The notes under the pieces: generated by a model
Told to the model about the DNA's origin: nothing
Databases searched by the model: none
The model's input: the letters and a program-made list of their open reading frames with translations, nothing else
Part shown: in pieces, positions 11,002 through 21,092 of the stretch
How the letters are laid out: every line of letters starts with the position of its first letter
How positions within the stretch are numbered: the first letter of the stretch is position 1
Translations under genes and position numbers: made by a program
DNA from: Acanthamoeba lenticulata
Lineage: Eukaryota > Discosea > Longamoebia > Acanthamoebidae
Direction: 5' to 3'
Assembly (NCBI GenBank): GCA_002179805.1
Contig: NAVB01000103.1
Location: 1 to 44,543, forward strand
Length of the DNA: 44,543 nt

Positions 11002-11556
11002 TCTCGCTCTGCCAACTTTTTTCTCTGGTACTTTCCTTCATGATTATCTTGGTTTTGTCCACAATTAATTGCTTGGGCAGAAACAACACAGACGATAGGT
11101 CGAGGCTGCTGGTCAACTCGTTGATGAAGTACATCAGCCTCATAACCACTTGTGTGGTGGTTTTGGTCGAAAGTGGGCGTAAGCGCGCTTGACTTTCAGG
11201 TCCAAAATGGGAGACTTCGGCGGCAAGCCGGCCATGCGCGCCTCGGTAGTGCAGTATAATGCTGCCCACGCCAACAAGGACGGCCAGCAGCTCGAACCGC
11301 AGGTCAGCTACGCTCCAGGGTTTCCGCCAGTACGCGCCGACGGCCTGCTTGCCCTGCCCGAGGCTTCTTTATCTCGAAATTGTCTGCGGGTGAGGGCCCT
11401 GCCCTCGTCGTGCGCATTCCACGCGGCTATCCACTCCGCTGCGAAGCGTTCAGCAATCAAAGTTTGGTCTGCTTCCTTGCTCTCCTCCTTTCCTTGAATT
11501 AAAATACTCGCTGCTTTTATCTTTTTAGGCAGCTCAACAAGGACACAAAAGAGACC
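11002..11556. other. Divergent spacer between PIGU and repeat-protein gene
   Basis: A 555-base region between two divergent start codons. It has modest open frames on both strands (for example 11189-11497 plus, 10982-11269 minus) with no domain I recognise. The plus-strand stretch MGDFGGKPAMRASVVQYNAA could be a 5' exon, but I cannot connect it by splicing. It most likely contains two promoters and 5' UTRs. Confidence 0.4.
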
Positions 11557-12546
11557 ATGACGACACTTGATGCGTTGGTTCAAGACCCCACGGCCTCGGA
11601 AGAAGAAGAAGAAGCTTCAGGCTACACCATGGGCAGTATCATGGTGGAGCTGGTGGCACTCATCCTCGGCTACGTGCAACCGCTCTCCCGGCCGGTGTGT
11701 CGTGCTGTGTGCCGCAGGTGGCTTGACGCCCTCCGCCTGACCACCCACCTGATGGGCTCCTCTACTACCACGACAACTACCGCACACAAGCTCCACATCG
11801 GCGATGCTAGTGGTGCCTACTTGACAACAGCGAAACTTGCCAGGGAGGGCTGGCTGTCCGTGCTCCAGTGGGCGCGCCGCAACGGCTGCCCGTGGGACCC
11901 GCGGACGTGCTATCAAGCCGCCGCAGGAGGCCACTTGGCCGTCCTCCAATGGGCGCACGTCAACGGCTGCTCGTGGGGCACACAGACGAGTGCCTACGCT
12001 GCTCTCTCGGGCAACTTGGGCGTGCTCCAGTGGGTGCGTGCCAATGGCTGCCCATGGGACCGATGGACATGCGCCTACGCAGCTCAAGGAGGTCATCTCA
12101 CCGTGCTCCAGTGGGCGCGCACCAATGGCTGCCCATGGGACGAGTCGACCTGCGGTAATGCCGCCAAAGGAGGCCATCTCGAGGTGCTCCAGTGGGCACG
12201 CGCCAACGGCTGCCCATGGGATTCGAATACCTGCGCCCGAGGAGCTGAAGGCGCTCATATGGCCGTGCTCCAGTGGGCGCGAGCCAATGGCTGCCCATGG
12301 AACGAGTGGACCTGTGCGTCTGCCGCCGGAAGAGGTCACCTGAGGACCCTCCAGTGGTTGCGTGCCAATGGCTGTCCGTGGGACTCAGCGACCTGCGCCC
12401 ATGCAGCCTTAGGAGGCCACCTGGAGGTGCTCCAGTGGGCTCGGGCTAATGGCTGCCCATGGGACGATCACACGTGTCTTTACGCACGTTTTGCGGGCCA
12501 CTTGGCCGTGCTGGAGTGGGCGCGTAGCAATGGCTGCCCTGAATGA
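11557..12546 (+). CDS. WCPWD-type (ankyrin-like) repeat protein with F-box-like head
   Basis: Intronless, 329 residues. The N-terminus (about residues 25-65: MVELVALILGYVQPLSRPVCRAVCRRWLDAL) resembles an F-box helix set: two hydrophobic helices, then CRRW. The remainder is a tandem array of a 27-residue unit with consensus LxVLQWARANGCPWDxxTC followed by xxAAxGGH. There are eight complete units and a truncated ninth ending NGCPE. Such units are usually annotated as divergent ankyrin repeats in Acanthamoeba, some algae and giant viruses. With an F-box-like head, the protein may present substrates to an SCF ubiquitin ligase, but that is inference. Units are highly similar to each other, indicating recent expansion or gene conversion. 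The stop at 12546 lies tail-to-tail with the TatD gene. Confidence 0.88.
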   Translation: MTTLDALVQDPTASEEEEEASGYTMGSIMVELVALILGYVQPLSRPVCRAVCRRWLDALRLTTHLMGSSTTTTTTAHKLHIGDASGAYLTTAKLAREGWLSVLQWARRNGCPWDPRTCYQAAAGGHLAVLQWAHVNGCSWGTQTSAYAALSGNLGVLQWVRANGCPWDRWTCAYAAQGGHLTVLQWARTNGCPWDESTCGNAAKGGHLEVLQWARANGCPWDSNTCARGAEGAHMAVLQWARANGCPWNEWTCASAAGRGHLRTLQWLRANGCPWDSATCAHAALGGHLEVLQWARANGCPWDDHTCLYARFAGHLAVLEWARSNGCPE

Positions 12547-12632
12547 ACGATCACTTGTGCTTTACTGTGATGCTTCCTTGGTTGGTCATCGTTACAATCA
12601 TCACGTAGTCGTCATGATCTCATAGCACAGCG

Positions 12633-13763
12633 CTAGGGCAAGTTTGGCTCGACCTGCGCGAAGTTGAAGACTCGTTGCGCATTCTCTAGCGTGATGGTGG
12701 CCGCTTGCTGCACGGTCCATCCTCGCGCCCGCGCCACAATCTCACACATCTCCTGTCGTAGCAGCCCCACCACCAGCAGAAGCAGGAGGTCAGTTTGTAT
12801 TTACTCATACGACTTACTCCAGCCGTGATCGCACCGTGATGTCCGGCACGATGGCGGTCGGCGTGTTCTGGTCCGTCTCAATCAGAAGGCGCTCCTACAC
12901 ATCAGGAAGAGAGACAAGTCAGGAGCGTCTCCTCCGGAAGAAAGGTTCTTGGAGAAGAAGCTGCGGTATTGAGGACCTGAGGCACATGCTTGATGACCTC
13001 CACGGTCTTCGGCGCGCGCATGTTGATGACCGGCGAAAAGGAGAAGTAGAATCGACCGCCAACACCGCCCTTCATGGTGAGCAGCGAGTCCATCATGCCC
13101 TCCGTCCCGCCGTAGCTGTGCATGATGATGCTTGGCGGCAGCGCGTCCTTGCCCTCTGTTTGTTGGTGTTGTTTTTGGGGTCATAAACGTTTTTTGTGCA
13201 ACCAAGGCTGCCCTAAGTCTGCTGGACCGACCTTCCTTGAGCAGCCGCTGCACGACGTCAAAGAACTGGCCAAATGCGCGCACGCAGTGGATGGACACGG
13301 GACGCTGCAGGCGGCCAGCCAAGCGCAGCTGCTTCTCAAAGACCTCGAGCTGGTGCTCCTGCTCACACCGGCCCGTGTCGGGCGCCTTGGCGGCACGATC
13401 GAGCCCGATCTCGCCGACGATGGCCGCCGGGTTGCGGCGGAGAAGGGCCTCGAGTTCCTCAAGCCAGCCCGGACCGCGCCTGTGGGCGTACCACGGATGC
13501 ACCGCGAACGCCGCCTTCAACTTGTCCCCGTGTCGGCGGTGGAGTTCCTCCACGACCGGCCTGGACATGCGGCCAAGTCAACCACAACAACGACGAGCTG
13601 CTCTCCCGCGAGAGGAAGGAGGGGCACACCAGTCGGTGTCGCGCACGCCTATCAGGCAGAGGCCAGCAATGGGCAGCTCCGGTATGCGTTTGCGACACGC
13701 CGTGTCATCTTGCGGGTGGCAGTGCGTGTCAAACAAGAGCTCCTGCAGCCGTTGTGCTTGCAT
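12633..13763 (-). CDS. TatD-type metal-dependent hydrolase (DNase family)
   Basis: Member of the TatD amidohydrolase-fold family of putative deoxyribonucleases. The start is taken as ATG 13763 (MQAQRLQELLFDTHCHPQDD); an upstream in-frame Met exists at 13823. Metal ligands are visible in order: the HxH of DTHCHPQD, Glu in AIVGEIGLD, His in SIHCVRAFGQ, His in IIMHSYGG, and Asp in LLIETDQNTP. Five exons join in phase. The last gives EMCEIVARARGWTVQQAA and ends NFAQVEPNLP. The length (roughly 290 residues) is normal for the family. The likely role is DNA repair or nucleic-acid turnover; the substrate cannot be read from sequence. It is convergent with the upstream repeat-protein gene, with 86 bases between stop codons. 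Confidence 0.9.
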
Positions 13764-13916
13764 TTTGGTTGTGTGTCTTCCCCGAGTTTGTGATTGCCTT
13801 TTTTTCAGGGACGAAAAGACCAAGAAAATGGAGAAATTCTCGTGTATGGCCCCAAATTAGAAATTGAATTAAATAAAATTAAATAAAAAGTCGACGCTTC
13901 ATCAGGAACACGGGGG

Positions 13917-14740
13917 CTAGCCCGTGCAGGAGCGCCGGCAGCTGTTCTGCTCCTTGGCCTGGTAGAGGAACCCTTTAGACTGTTCGCTGAGGTCCTCTGA
14001 TCGCGAGATGATGTCATCCAGCTTCTGCCCTCGGTCCAGCAGCGACTCGATGTTCTGATGCATGATGTCCTTTACTTCATCTGTTGTTTGTTTGTTTGTT
14101 TGTTTGTTAACAAGTTGGACGTCAGCGATCTCGAGTAGTAGGACCATAACGTCCTCAGAAGAAAGACGCACCGAGCTCCTTCTGGATCTTGTTCATCTTA
14201 TCCGCTTCATCAGGCTGTTGATACTTGATCAGGAGCTTGTCCACCGCCGAGGTCTTGTACTGCACATCCTTCTCTTCATGCCGCCAGCGCTCAGCGTGTA
14301 CCGTAACAAACTCTGTGCTTCCGCGTGAGCAATTTTATGAACAAAAACCATTAAATAAAACAATAAAACAATAAAAATGAATTAACAATTCATAAATGAC
14401 AAAAAAAAGGCCCTTAAATACCCATCAGGACGAGGCTTGCGAGGGAGAAGGCGACGCGGCCAGGGTAGTCCTTGTCGGTGACAATAGCGCAGGCCAGCCC
14501 ATCGAGATTTACAGAAGCATGGCAGCGGTAGTCGCCCTCTTCCACAATGTTCTTCGTCCCTGGTGCCGTGCGCTGAACCACGATGCGCATGAGGAAGGTG
14601 ATCATTTCCCTGGCCTTCCCTCGCAAAAAGATGTTGAATTCGGAAAGCTCGAATTCCTGCTGGAGGAAGACTGTGGACTCTGCACGGCCCTCGTCATCGT
14701 TCTGGTTACGGAGCACTGCTATCGCATACACATGGGGCAT
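13917..14740 (-). CDS. YKT6: YKT6-like longin R-SNARE, no CAAX box
   Basis: R-SNARE of the YKT6 family, acting in ER-Golgi, vacuolar and autophagosomal fusion. Exon 1 starts at 14740 (MPHVYAIAVLRNQ) and encodes the longin domain, including FELSEFNIFLRGKAREMITF, GDYRCHASVNLDGLACAIV and DKDYPGRVAFSL. Exon 2 gives KYQQPDEADKMNKIQKEL. Exon 3 gives the SNARE helix DEVKDIMHQNIESLLDRGQK with the central zero-layer Arg, then SEDLSEQSKGFLYQAKEQNS. YKT6 proteins normally end in CCxxM-type CAAX for farnesylation and palmitoylation. This frame ends CRRSCTG, so two cysteines are present but no CAAX. An upstream in-frame Met exists at 14833. Confidence 0.88.
14083..14108. repeat. (TTTG)n repeat in YKT6 intron
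   Basis: About six TTTG units inside the second intron of the YKT6-like gene, directly before the acceptor of the SNARE-helix exon. Confidence 0.8.
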
Positions 14741-14970
14741 CACGTCACGGCCGTGCTGGTTGTTGATGCAAAGTTGTTCGTTGTAGGAAAATGAAGCGCG
14801 AGAAATAGGAAGAGAAAATACAAAGTAATCCACTTCAGCCGTTGGGGCGGAACGCGGAAGAAGACCGTCCAGTCACGGAAGAGTAACGCGTGCATAAATG
14901 GAAAACTATTTATTAAATGGGCCCACCCAAACGGTGTGCAACTACCAGCGCGGAGTGCTCAAGGTGGCAA

Positions 14971-15401
14971 CTACCACGTGTAGAGGTTGAGGACGAAGTA
15001 AAGTGCTACCGCAAGACCAACGTCAATACAGATGACCGTGAGATACCAGATGACAAAGGTCGAGGTGGCCATGCGGTCGTGATGGATGCACGCGCTCCAC
15101 ACGATGCCCATGAAGCAGGTCACTTCCGCTGCACAGTCGATACAAGAAGAGCAGAAGGGTGTGAGAAGTAACGTTCAAACGTGTCTAGACGGAGAGGGAG
15201 CGTACCGCCACTGAGGGGAATGCCATCCTCACAATGGTGGTGATGGTGAGGCGCTTGCCCGAGCTCAGCGGTATTCAGCGGCTGGTAGACGACAGTGCTG
15301 CGGCGGCTGACGAACATCTTGTAGAGGAAGAAGATGGTGTGGATCATGGCAATCAGACCACAAAGGCCGATGGCGAGGGCAATGGGCAAGGTCGCAATCA
15401 T
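14971..15401 (-). CDS. Small multipass membrane protein, unknown family
   Basis: Two exons give a protein of about 117 residues. Exon 1 (from ATG 15401) begins with a hydrophobic helix (MIATLPIALAIGLCGLIAMI) running into FFLYKMF. A polar loop follows containing VVYQPLNTAELGQAP, a run of five His, and CEDGIPLSG. The GTACGC donor joins an exon giving AEVTCFMGIVWSACIHHD and two further hydrophobic stretches (STFVIWYLTVICIDVGLAV, ALYFVLNLYTW). Three or four membrane spans are likely. I do not recognise the family. A rearranged, inactivated copy of both exons lies at 32392-32741, so this gene has been duplicated at least once. Confidence 0.72.
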
Positions 15402-15762
15402 GGTCGGACAGCGCTGGATGTGTGAGGATGAGTGAAGTGCTGGTTGGGTGTTGCTCGCACAACGAGTACAAGACTGTGTGGAACAAATTGTCGCAGTGCC
15501 GGTTGGCCAGGTTTTATGTACGCAAATAAAATTGGGCCTTCAGCGAATCAATAGATCTACTCGGAGGAAAGCTCCAGCGGTCCACGGAGTGCGGCGAGTA
15601 GGATTATTCTGGCGAAACCCCTCCTGGAGGATCTGTGGCCAACATTATCTTCCAACGAAACCCTCCCCACCGGTGGGGGTCCTGTGTTTGAGGGCTAGGC
15701 GGCGGGTCGGACACACGCTGTGGCCACTGTTGCTGGTTTGTCCTATTTTGCAAAAAATAGTG
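15402..15762. other. Intergenic spacer
   Basis: 361 bases between the small membrane-protein start and the sulfotransferase stop, both on the minus strand. I see no supported gene. It contains the membrane-protein promoter and the sulfotransferase 3' UTR. Confidence 0.4.
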
Positions 15763-17234
15763 TCAAGAAGGCGGTGCGGTGGCGTCCTTGTCCTCAGCCA
15801 GAGCGACGGCCTTTTGCGCAAGGACCTCCTTCTTCCAGCTCATCCCTCGTCCAAACGGGTCAGTCGGGCTCACCTCGCGCAGCGGCAATCCCTAAAGAAA
15901 GAAAAATAAAGAAAAAAAAAGTAAACATCAGACTACAGACGTGGCACAGGGAAGAGGAGCCATACAAAGTTGACTTGAAGTTTGCCGGGTGTCAAGTAGA
16001 TCTGGTTGTGCTGATAATTGTTCACAATGTAGTCCACGATCTCGCGCTTCTCCAGCCGCCGCTGTTCCTTTCGTGACGTCGCGTCGTCGTCACCGCCAGC
16101 ATCACCCGACTCAGGCGGCAGAGGAAGAGACTGCCGCGAGAGGTCCTCCGCGGGGCGGAGGAGGTCGAGGTAGCTGCCATAGCCAAAGTAGCTGAGCACG
16201 TCGCGCGTGAGCTCGAGAATGAACGTCCTCTGCTCCTCGGAGAAGTGGCCCAGCGAGTGGTCGACCTTGCCCTTGCGCGGCTTGTACACCTGGTGGCTGC
16301 TCGTGGCCTCGTGGGCGGCGAGGGCGTCCAGGCGGGCCTCGAGGGCCGAGCCCTTGAGCGACTTGAGGCCGTAGAGGAAGCAGACCAGGCCGCGCATGGT
16401 GGGCCATCGCCGGGTCATGAGGTCCTCGTAGCGAACCACCTTGACGGGTACGTTGTTCTTGTGCGCCACGTAGAGGTAGTACTCGTAAAACTTTTTCCAG
16501 ACGGCGATCTCGCGGCGCACGAGCTGGTCCCACTCCCGCTGGAGCCGCGCGTACTCGCTCTCGTCGAGGCTCTTGTTGTGCGATGACGTCAGCACCATGT
16601 TGAAGTAGGAGTCGAGCGTGTCGAACGGGTTGCGGATCAGCAGAATGATCTTCTTCACCTCAAAGCGCCTGAACCCGAATCGCTCCGGGAAGTGGGTTTT
16701 GATGATCCACACCTGTTCACGTCAACGCAGCATCCACCACACACGCCTGGGTCCTTAGCACCTCCATCCGTGCATAAATGTAGAGCGACACCCGTAGGAG
16801 AAGCTCTTTACCTTGTTGGTGTCGACCACACCCTCGCCCAAGAGGCCGTGTTCGAGCAGCTCGCGGCTCAGCTTCCGGTCTGGTCTCGTATCGCTGTCAG
16901 CAGCGCGGTCAGCTGGCCCGAAGAAGTGCTCAAAATTTATTTATTTATTTATAAATAAATAAATGAAAAAATGAAAGAAAAGAGAAGAGAACCTTCCGGT
17001 GATGTGTCCCGTAGCCTTTTCGAGCAAGACTCGCAGGAGTGAGTTGCCTTTAAGAGGCGTTCGTTCCATTCCAAGTTAGATCTAATCGCAGAATTTGGCG
17101 CATAATCTGGACCGGAGCTTCTAGCAGGTACCTGAACGTGGGTAGCTGGCCAGGGCCACAGGTTCATGTTGGCCCACCTCTTCTATTCGCAGGAATTGCG
17201 GGGCAGCCACCACTTGTGGCGTGTTCTGTTCCAT
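15763..17234 (-). CDS. Cytosolic-type sulfotransferase
   Basis: PAPS-dependent sulfotransferase. Exon 1 (17132-17234, MEQNTPQVVAAPQFL) ends inside the 5'-phosphosulfate loop. Splicing to the next exon gives LASYPRSGNSLLRVLLEKAT, the SYPRSGNxxLR signature. Later exons give TNKVWIIKTHFPERFG, then the 3'-phosphate motif LLIRNPFDTLDSYFN, VKVVRYEDLMTRRWPTM, and a C-terminal GLPLREVSPTDPFGRG exon ending at 15763. Exon phases agree at each junction. There is no signal peptide or membrane anchor, unlike Golgi carbohydrate sulfotransferases, so a cytosolic small-molecule or protein acceptor is plausible. The overall pattern is closest to the WSC-domain-associated sulfotransferase group. The acceptor substrate is unknown. 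One intron contains a 26-bp perfect AT palindrome. Confidence 0.88.
16939..16964. repeat. 26-bp perfect AT-rich palindrome
   Basis: ATTTATTTATTTA followed directly by its reverse complement, within a sulfotransferase intron. It could form a cruciform or hairpin and is probably a neutral microsatellite product. Confidence 0.85.
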
Positions 17235-17382
17235 CTTTGTTGTTCAAATATCTTTTTGATTATTTCTTTTTTTCCTCGTATTGGACAACATAAATACACG
17301 ATGTTGTGGTTGGTCACCACATGTGCGTATGTGGTGTCGTCTGCTCTGCAGCGACCATCCTTCTCGTCGCCAACATCACCAT

Positions 17383-20300
17383 TCAGGCAAAGTTCCAGAT
17401 CTTGATGGTGTGGTCGGCCGAGGCGGTGATGATGCGCGTCGACGAGAACTGCAGCCAGTAGATCGAGTTGGTGTGCCTAAACATCAACGTAAACGCAAAA
17501 TAAGAACATCATATGATGCCATGATGGTGGTGATGCTCATAAGAAAGTGATGGTGATGGTGATGGTGGCGGGTCCAAACCTTTGGTGCGGCTTGCCGAGG
17601 ATGTAGCTGCCCGCGTCCTTCTTGTCCACGCTCTCCGTGCCATTGGGGCAGTGGCTGCAGTTCCAAACCCTCACGTTGCCGTCTCGCGAGCCTGTGGCCC
17701 AGAGGTGGGTTAGGGATGTTGCCGATCATGCGCGGGTTGTTGCACTGCAACCAACCAACACATTGGCGCACCGGTGACAAGCCGGCCGAGCGAGGCCTGG
17801 AGGGTCCAGATGCGGTCGTTGTGGCCCATGAACTCGGCCTCCTTGAGAATGGCGTACGAGTCCGACGACGTGCTCGGGATCAGCGGTTGCTGGTAGTCGC
17901 GCACCACCACGCCTGTGTGTTTGTGTGAACCAGACCTTTCAATGTGAGCCCAAGACGCACTTCATCAAGAAGGAGGAGGAAGAGACCGGCCATGCGCTGG
18001 AGGTTATAGACAAAGACCGGGAAGTTGTGCTTGCGGTCGCTGTCGCCGCCCACAAACAGCTTCGAGTGGTTCGCCTGCAGACACATCACCTTCCCCAGTC
18101 CTGCGCGCGACCAGGAAGAGGCGAGCGACGGACGATCAGAGCAGAGCAGACCTCGATTTGGCGGGGAAGGGAAAGAGGGATGTCGAGGCGAGGCGCACCG
18201 GTGGGAATGCGATAGACGCAGGCCACGGGCCCGTGCGAGTCCGTCGCCAGGTGGTCGCCCTTGCCCTTGAGCCGCGGATCCCACAGCTTGATCATTCCCT
18301 GCCATCATTCCCCCCAAAGCAGCCCTCCGTCCAATCAGCGCCGCGCTTCAGCCTCAGCCATTCGGAAGCAAGGAAAGGATCCGGGGTCGTTACATCGCTG
18401 CCGCCAGAGATGATGCAGCCGGTCTGCTTGTCCAGCTGCACGCACCGCACCGCCGTCGAGTCCTGGACGAAGACGAAGACAAAGAAGAAGAACAAGAAGA
18501 AGCCGAAGCAGGCATGACCACCACCATGAATGAGACGTCATGTCGAGAGAGAGAAAGAGAGAGAGGAACCAGAGGCGGTAGAAGCGGTAGGAGTAGTGCG
18601 TGCCTTGAGCGTGGCGATGCAGGTGGAGGTGGTGACGTCAAAGATCTTGAGGGTTTGGTCCAGTGAGCAGGAGATGAGCTTCTGGCCGCCGTCGCACAGG
18701 CGGATCATCTGCACTGGTCCTTGGTGGCCTCCTTGCGCTTGGGTTCCCAAAAGGAATATAAAAACAGAAACGAATTAAAATTCATTCAAAAAAAATAAGA
18801 AAAACACCAATATTATTGAATAAAATAAATACGAATAAAATACCTTCGCTCATGACCGCGAGCGGTTCGTCAGAGACGATGCTCTGCCGCCAGATCTTGA
18901 TGGTGTTGTCCGATGAGCACGAGAATAGGAGGTCGCTGCTGTCGCTGCTGGGAGGCACGAGCCCGGCCATCTCTTCCCGCGTCTCCTCTCGGTTGGATCT
19001 CAGCCGTTTCACGTGATCTCTGCATAGACCGAATTCAAAACATTAATAAAATCCACAAGAAAGAAAACTCTCGAAAATCGTACTCTCGGCGCGATCGGCT
19101 CCGGTAGGCGAGGCTCTCTTCGTCCCACGAGGAGTTGCAGTTCTCCAGCGTCTGCAGGCAGTTGATGGCCGATTCGTGAGCCTTGATCTCCCGCAGCGGA
19201 TAGTAGTTGATCAGGTCCAGCCTCTTGATCGTGCCTGGCAAATAATTTAATAAATTAAATAAATAATAAATAATAATGTAAAATAAGAAATTATGATGTT
19301 GAGGGGAAGGCGGTACCCTTGGCGTTGCCGCTCCAGAGGAGCTGCTTCTCCTCGGAGAAGAGGATGCAGTAGACGCGCCGCCGCGAGACGAGCGTCTTCA
19401 CCGCGCAGTTGCCTTCCTTCCAGTTGCGCTCCAGCTGGTGGTACTTGCGAAACACGCCCCGCCAGCCGCTCTTGATCTGCGGCGGGTTGGCCGATGATGA
19501 CGACGCGGCGGCCTGGGCCGATGTCGACACCGACAATGATGACGACGATGATGAAGTGGAGGAAGCTACAGACGAAGAAGACGGAGGAGGACGGCCCCAG
19601 AGGAAAGACTTGTCGCTCTCCTCCTTGTAGAACGGGTGGTCTCGCCGCCGCCGCTGGATCTCGTTGGTGGCCGCTGTCATGGCCGCGACTATGGCGCGCC
19701 GCAGTTGTCGGGCCTCCTCCTCGCTGCCCGGCACGCCCTCGGTGTGGTTGTCATTGCCGGCAATGACTTTGCCCGCGTGATCGTCGCCCAGATCACTGCG
19801 GGCATTGGCTTGACTCGTCTCGTTCTCTGCAGACAGTGGCGCGAGGTCATCGCCCTCGGCCTCGGCCTCGCCCCGGTCATCGTCGTCGCCGCCGCCATCG
19901 CTGCTGTTGTGGACGCTGCTGGCGTCGCTGGCCGTGGCGGCCCCCGCGAGCGCGCCGTGGCGATCGTCCGAGTTCTCGAGGGACCGATCCCTGCCGGGTT
20001 CACCACCACCACCAGCAGCAGCGAGGAGCACGTCCTTGAGCTCATGCGAGCGGGCCGAGTGAAGTCGCAGCTGGTGCTTGCCCAGGAGATTGGCGCCCTG
20101 GTTCAGCAGCGCCTCTTTCTCCACTCGCTTCAGGAACCAGAACTCCATTTCGACCGGATGCGACGGAATGTGTTGCCTGCGGGCGCCCGACGACGCACAT
20201 GCCGTGGTGTGTCGTTAGTTTGCGAGGCCTTTGAGTCCCGCGGGGCCACGCGGCCGGCGATGTACCGACAGAGCGCCTTCCAGAGGCTGTTGTCTTGGGT

Positions 20301-20941
20301 GAGCTCGTTCAGGTGTCGGTTGAGCTGCGGGACGCGCCGCAGCAGCTCCTTGGGCCCGAGGAACTGGAGGATGTGTTGCAGTATCTCTGCGTTCGACGTG
20401 ATGCAGGAAGGGGCAGCGTGAGCACCCATCAGGGCACGGTGCACGACACGTGCTGGCTGGCCGACGTGTACATACCAGGAGGAAGGACGCCCAGGTAGCC
20501 CAGAGAGTTGGTGGCAACGTTTAATCGATGTCGCTCCTGAAGAAAGTGGAAGTGAGATTCAACGGAGGAAGGGAAGGGCAGAGCAGCAGGCTATACGGAG
20601 AAGAGGATGTAGTGCTCCATGTTTTGCATCGACAGAACCATGCGAGAAGAGACGCTCTGCATCTCGAGCACGAGATCGACCATCGATTGGACGAACGTGG
20701 CCTGCCAATCGAGCTTGAACGACCGCACGATGAACGAGAGGAACTCATCAACCTTTCGATGAATTCCTTGCAACTCCGTTTGCGCCTGAGCCAGGTTCTC
20801 CAGCCCGCCGCCGCAAGCCCTCGCGGACTGGTCCGGACCCTCCTGCAGGAGCAGCAGGGCCAGTTGTTCCTCGATTCCTCCCGTCCCGCCTCCTTCACCA
20901 CCCAGGGATGGCGAACTGCCTGGAGGCAGAGGCGTTTCCAT
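17383..20941 (-). CDS. F-box and WD40-repeat protein
   Basis: Probable substrate receptor of an SCF ubiquitin ligase. Start ATG 20941 (METPLPPGSSPSLGG). The first exon has a helical region (LAQAQTELQGIHRKVDEFLS). The F-box appears only after splicing: LGVLPPEILQHILQFLGPKE, ending NSLWKALCR. A long exon (19300-20180) holds a low-complexity acidic, Ser-rich linker and then KEEKQLLWSGNAKG-type sequence leading into the propeller. Seven WD-like blades follow, for example LLFSCSSDNTIKIWRQ, LISCSLDQTLKIFDV, CIISGGSDGMIKLWDP, LVTGSRDGNVRVWNC and RIITASADHTIKIWNF. The frame ends in NFA at 17383. Degron specificity cannot be inferred. About eleven exons; most phases were checked by hand. Confidence 0.88.
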
Positions 20942-21092
20942 GTGATGTTCAAAAGAGGCAGCAAGTAGTAGTGCGAGTTGGAAATGCACAAAATCTACGC
21001 AGTTCCTCCTTGGCCTGTAATATTGTTTTTCATATGATTTCATTTTACTTCTTTATTTATTCATATCTGTCGACGCCACACGCACATTCCAT

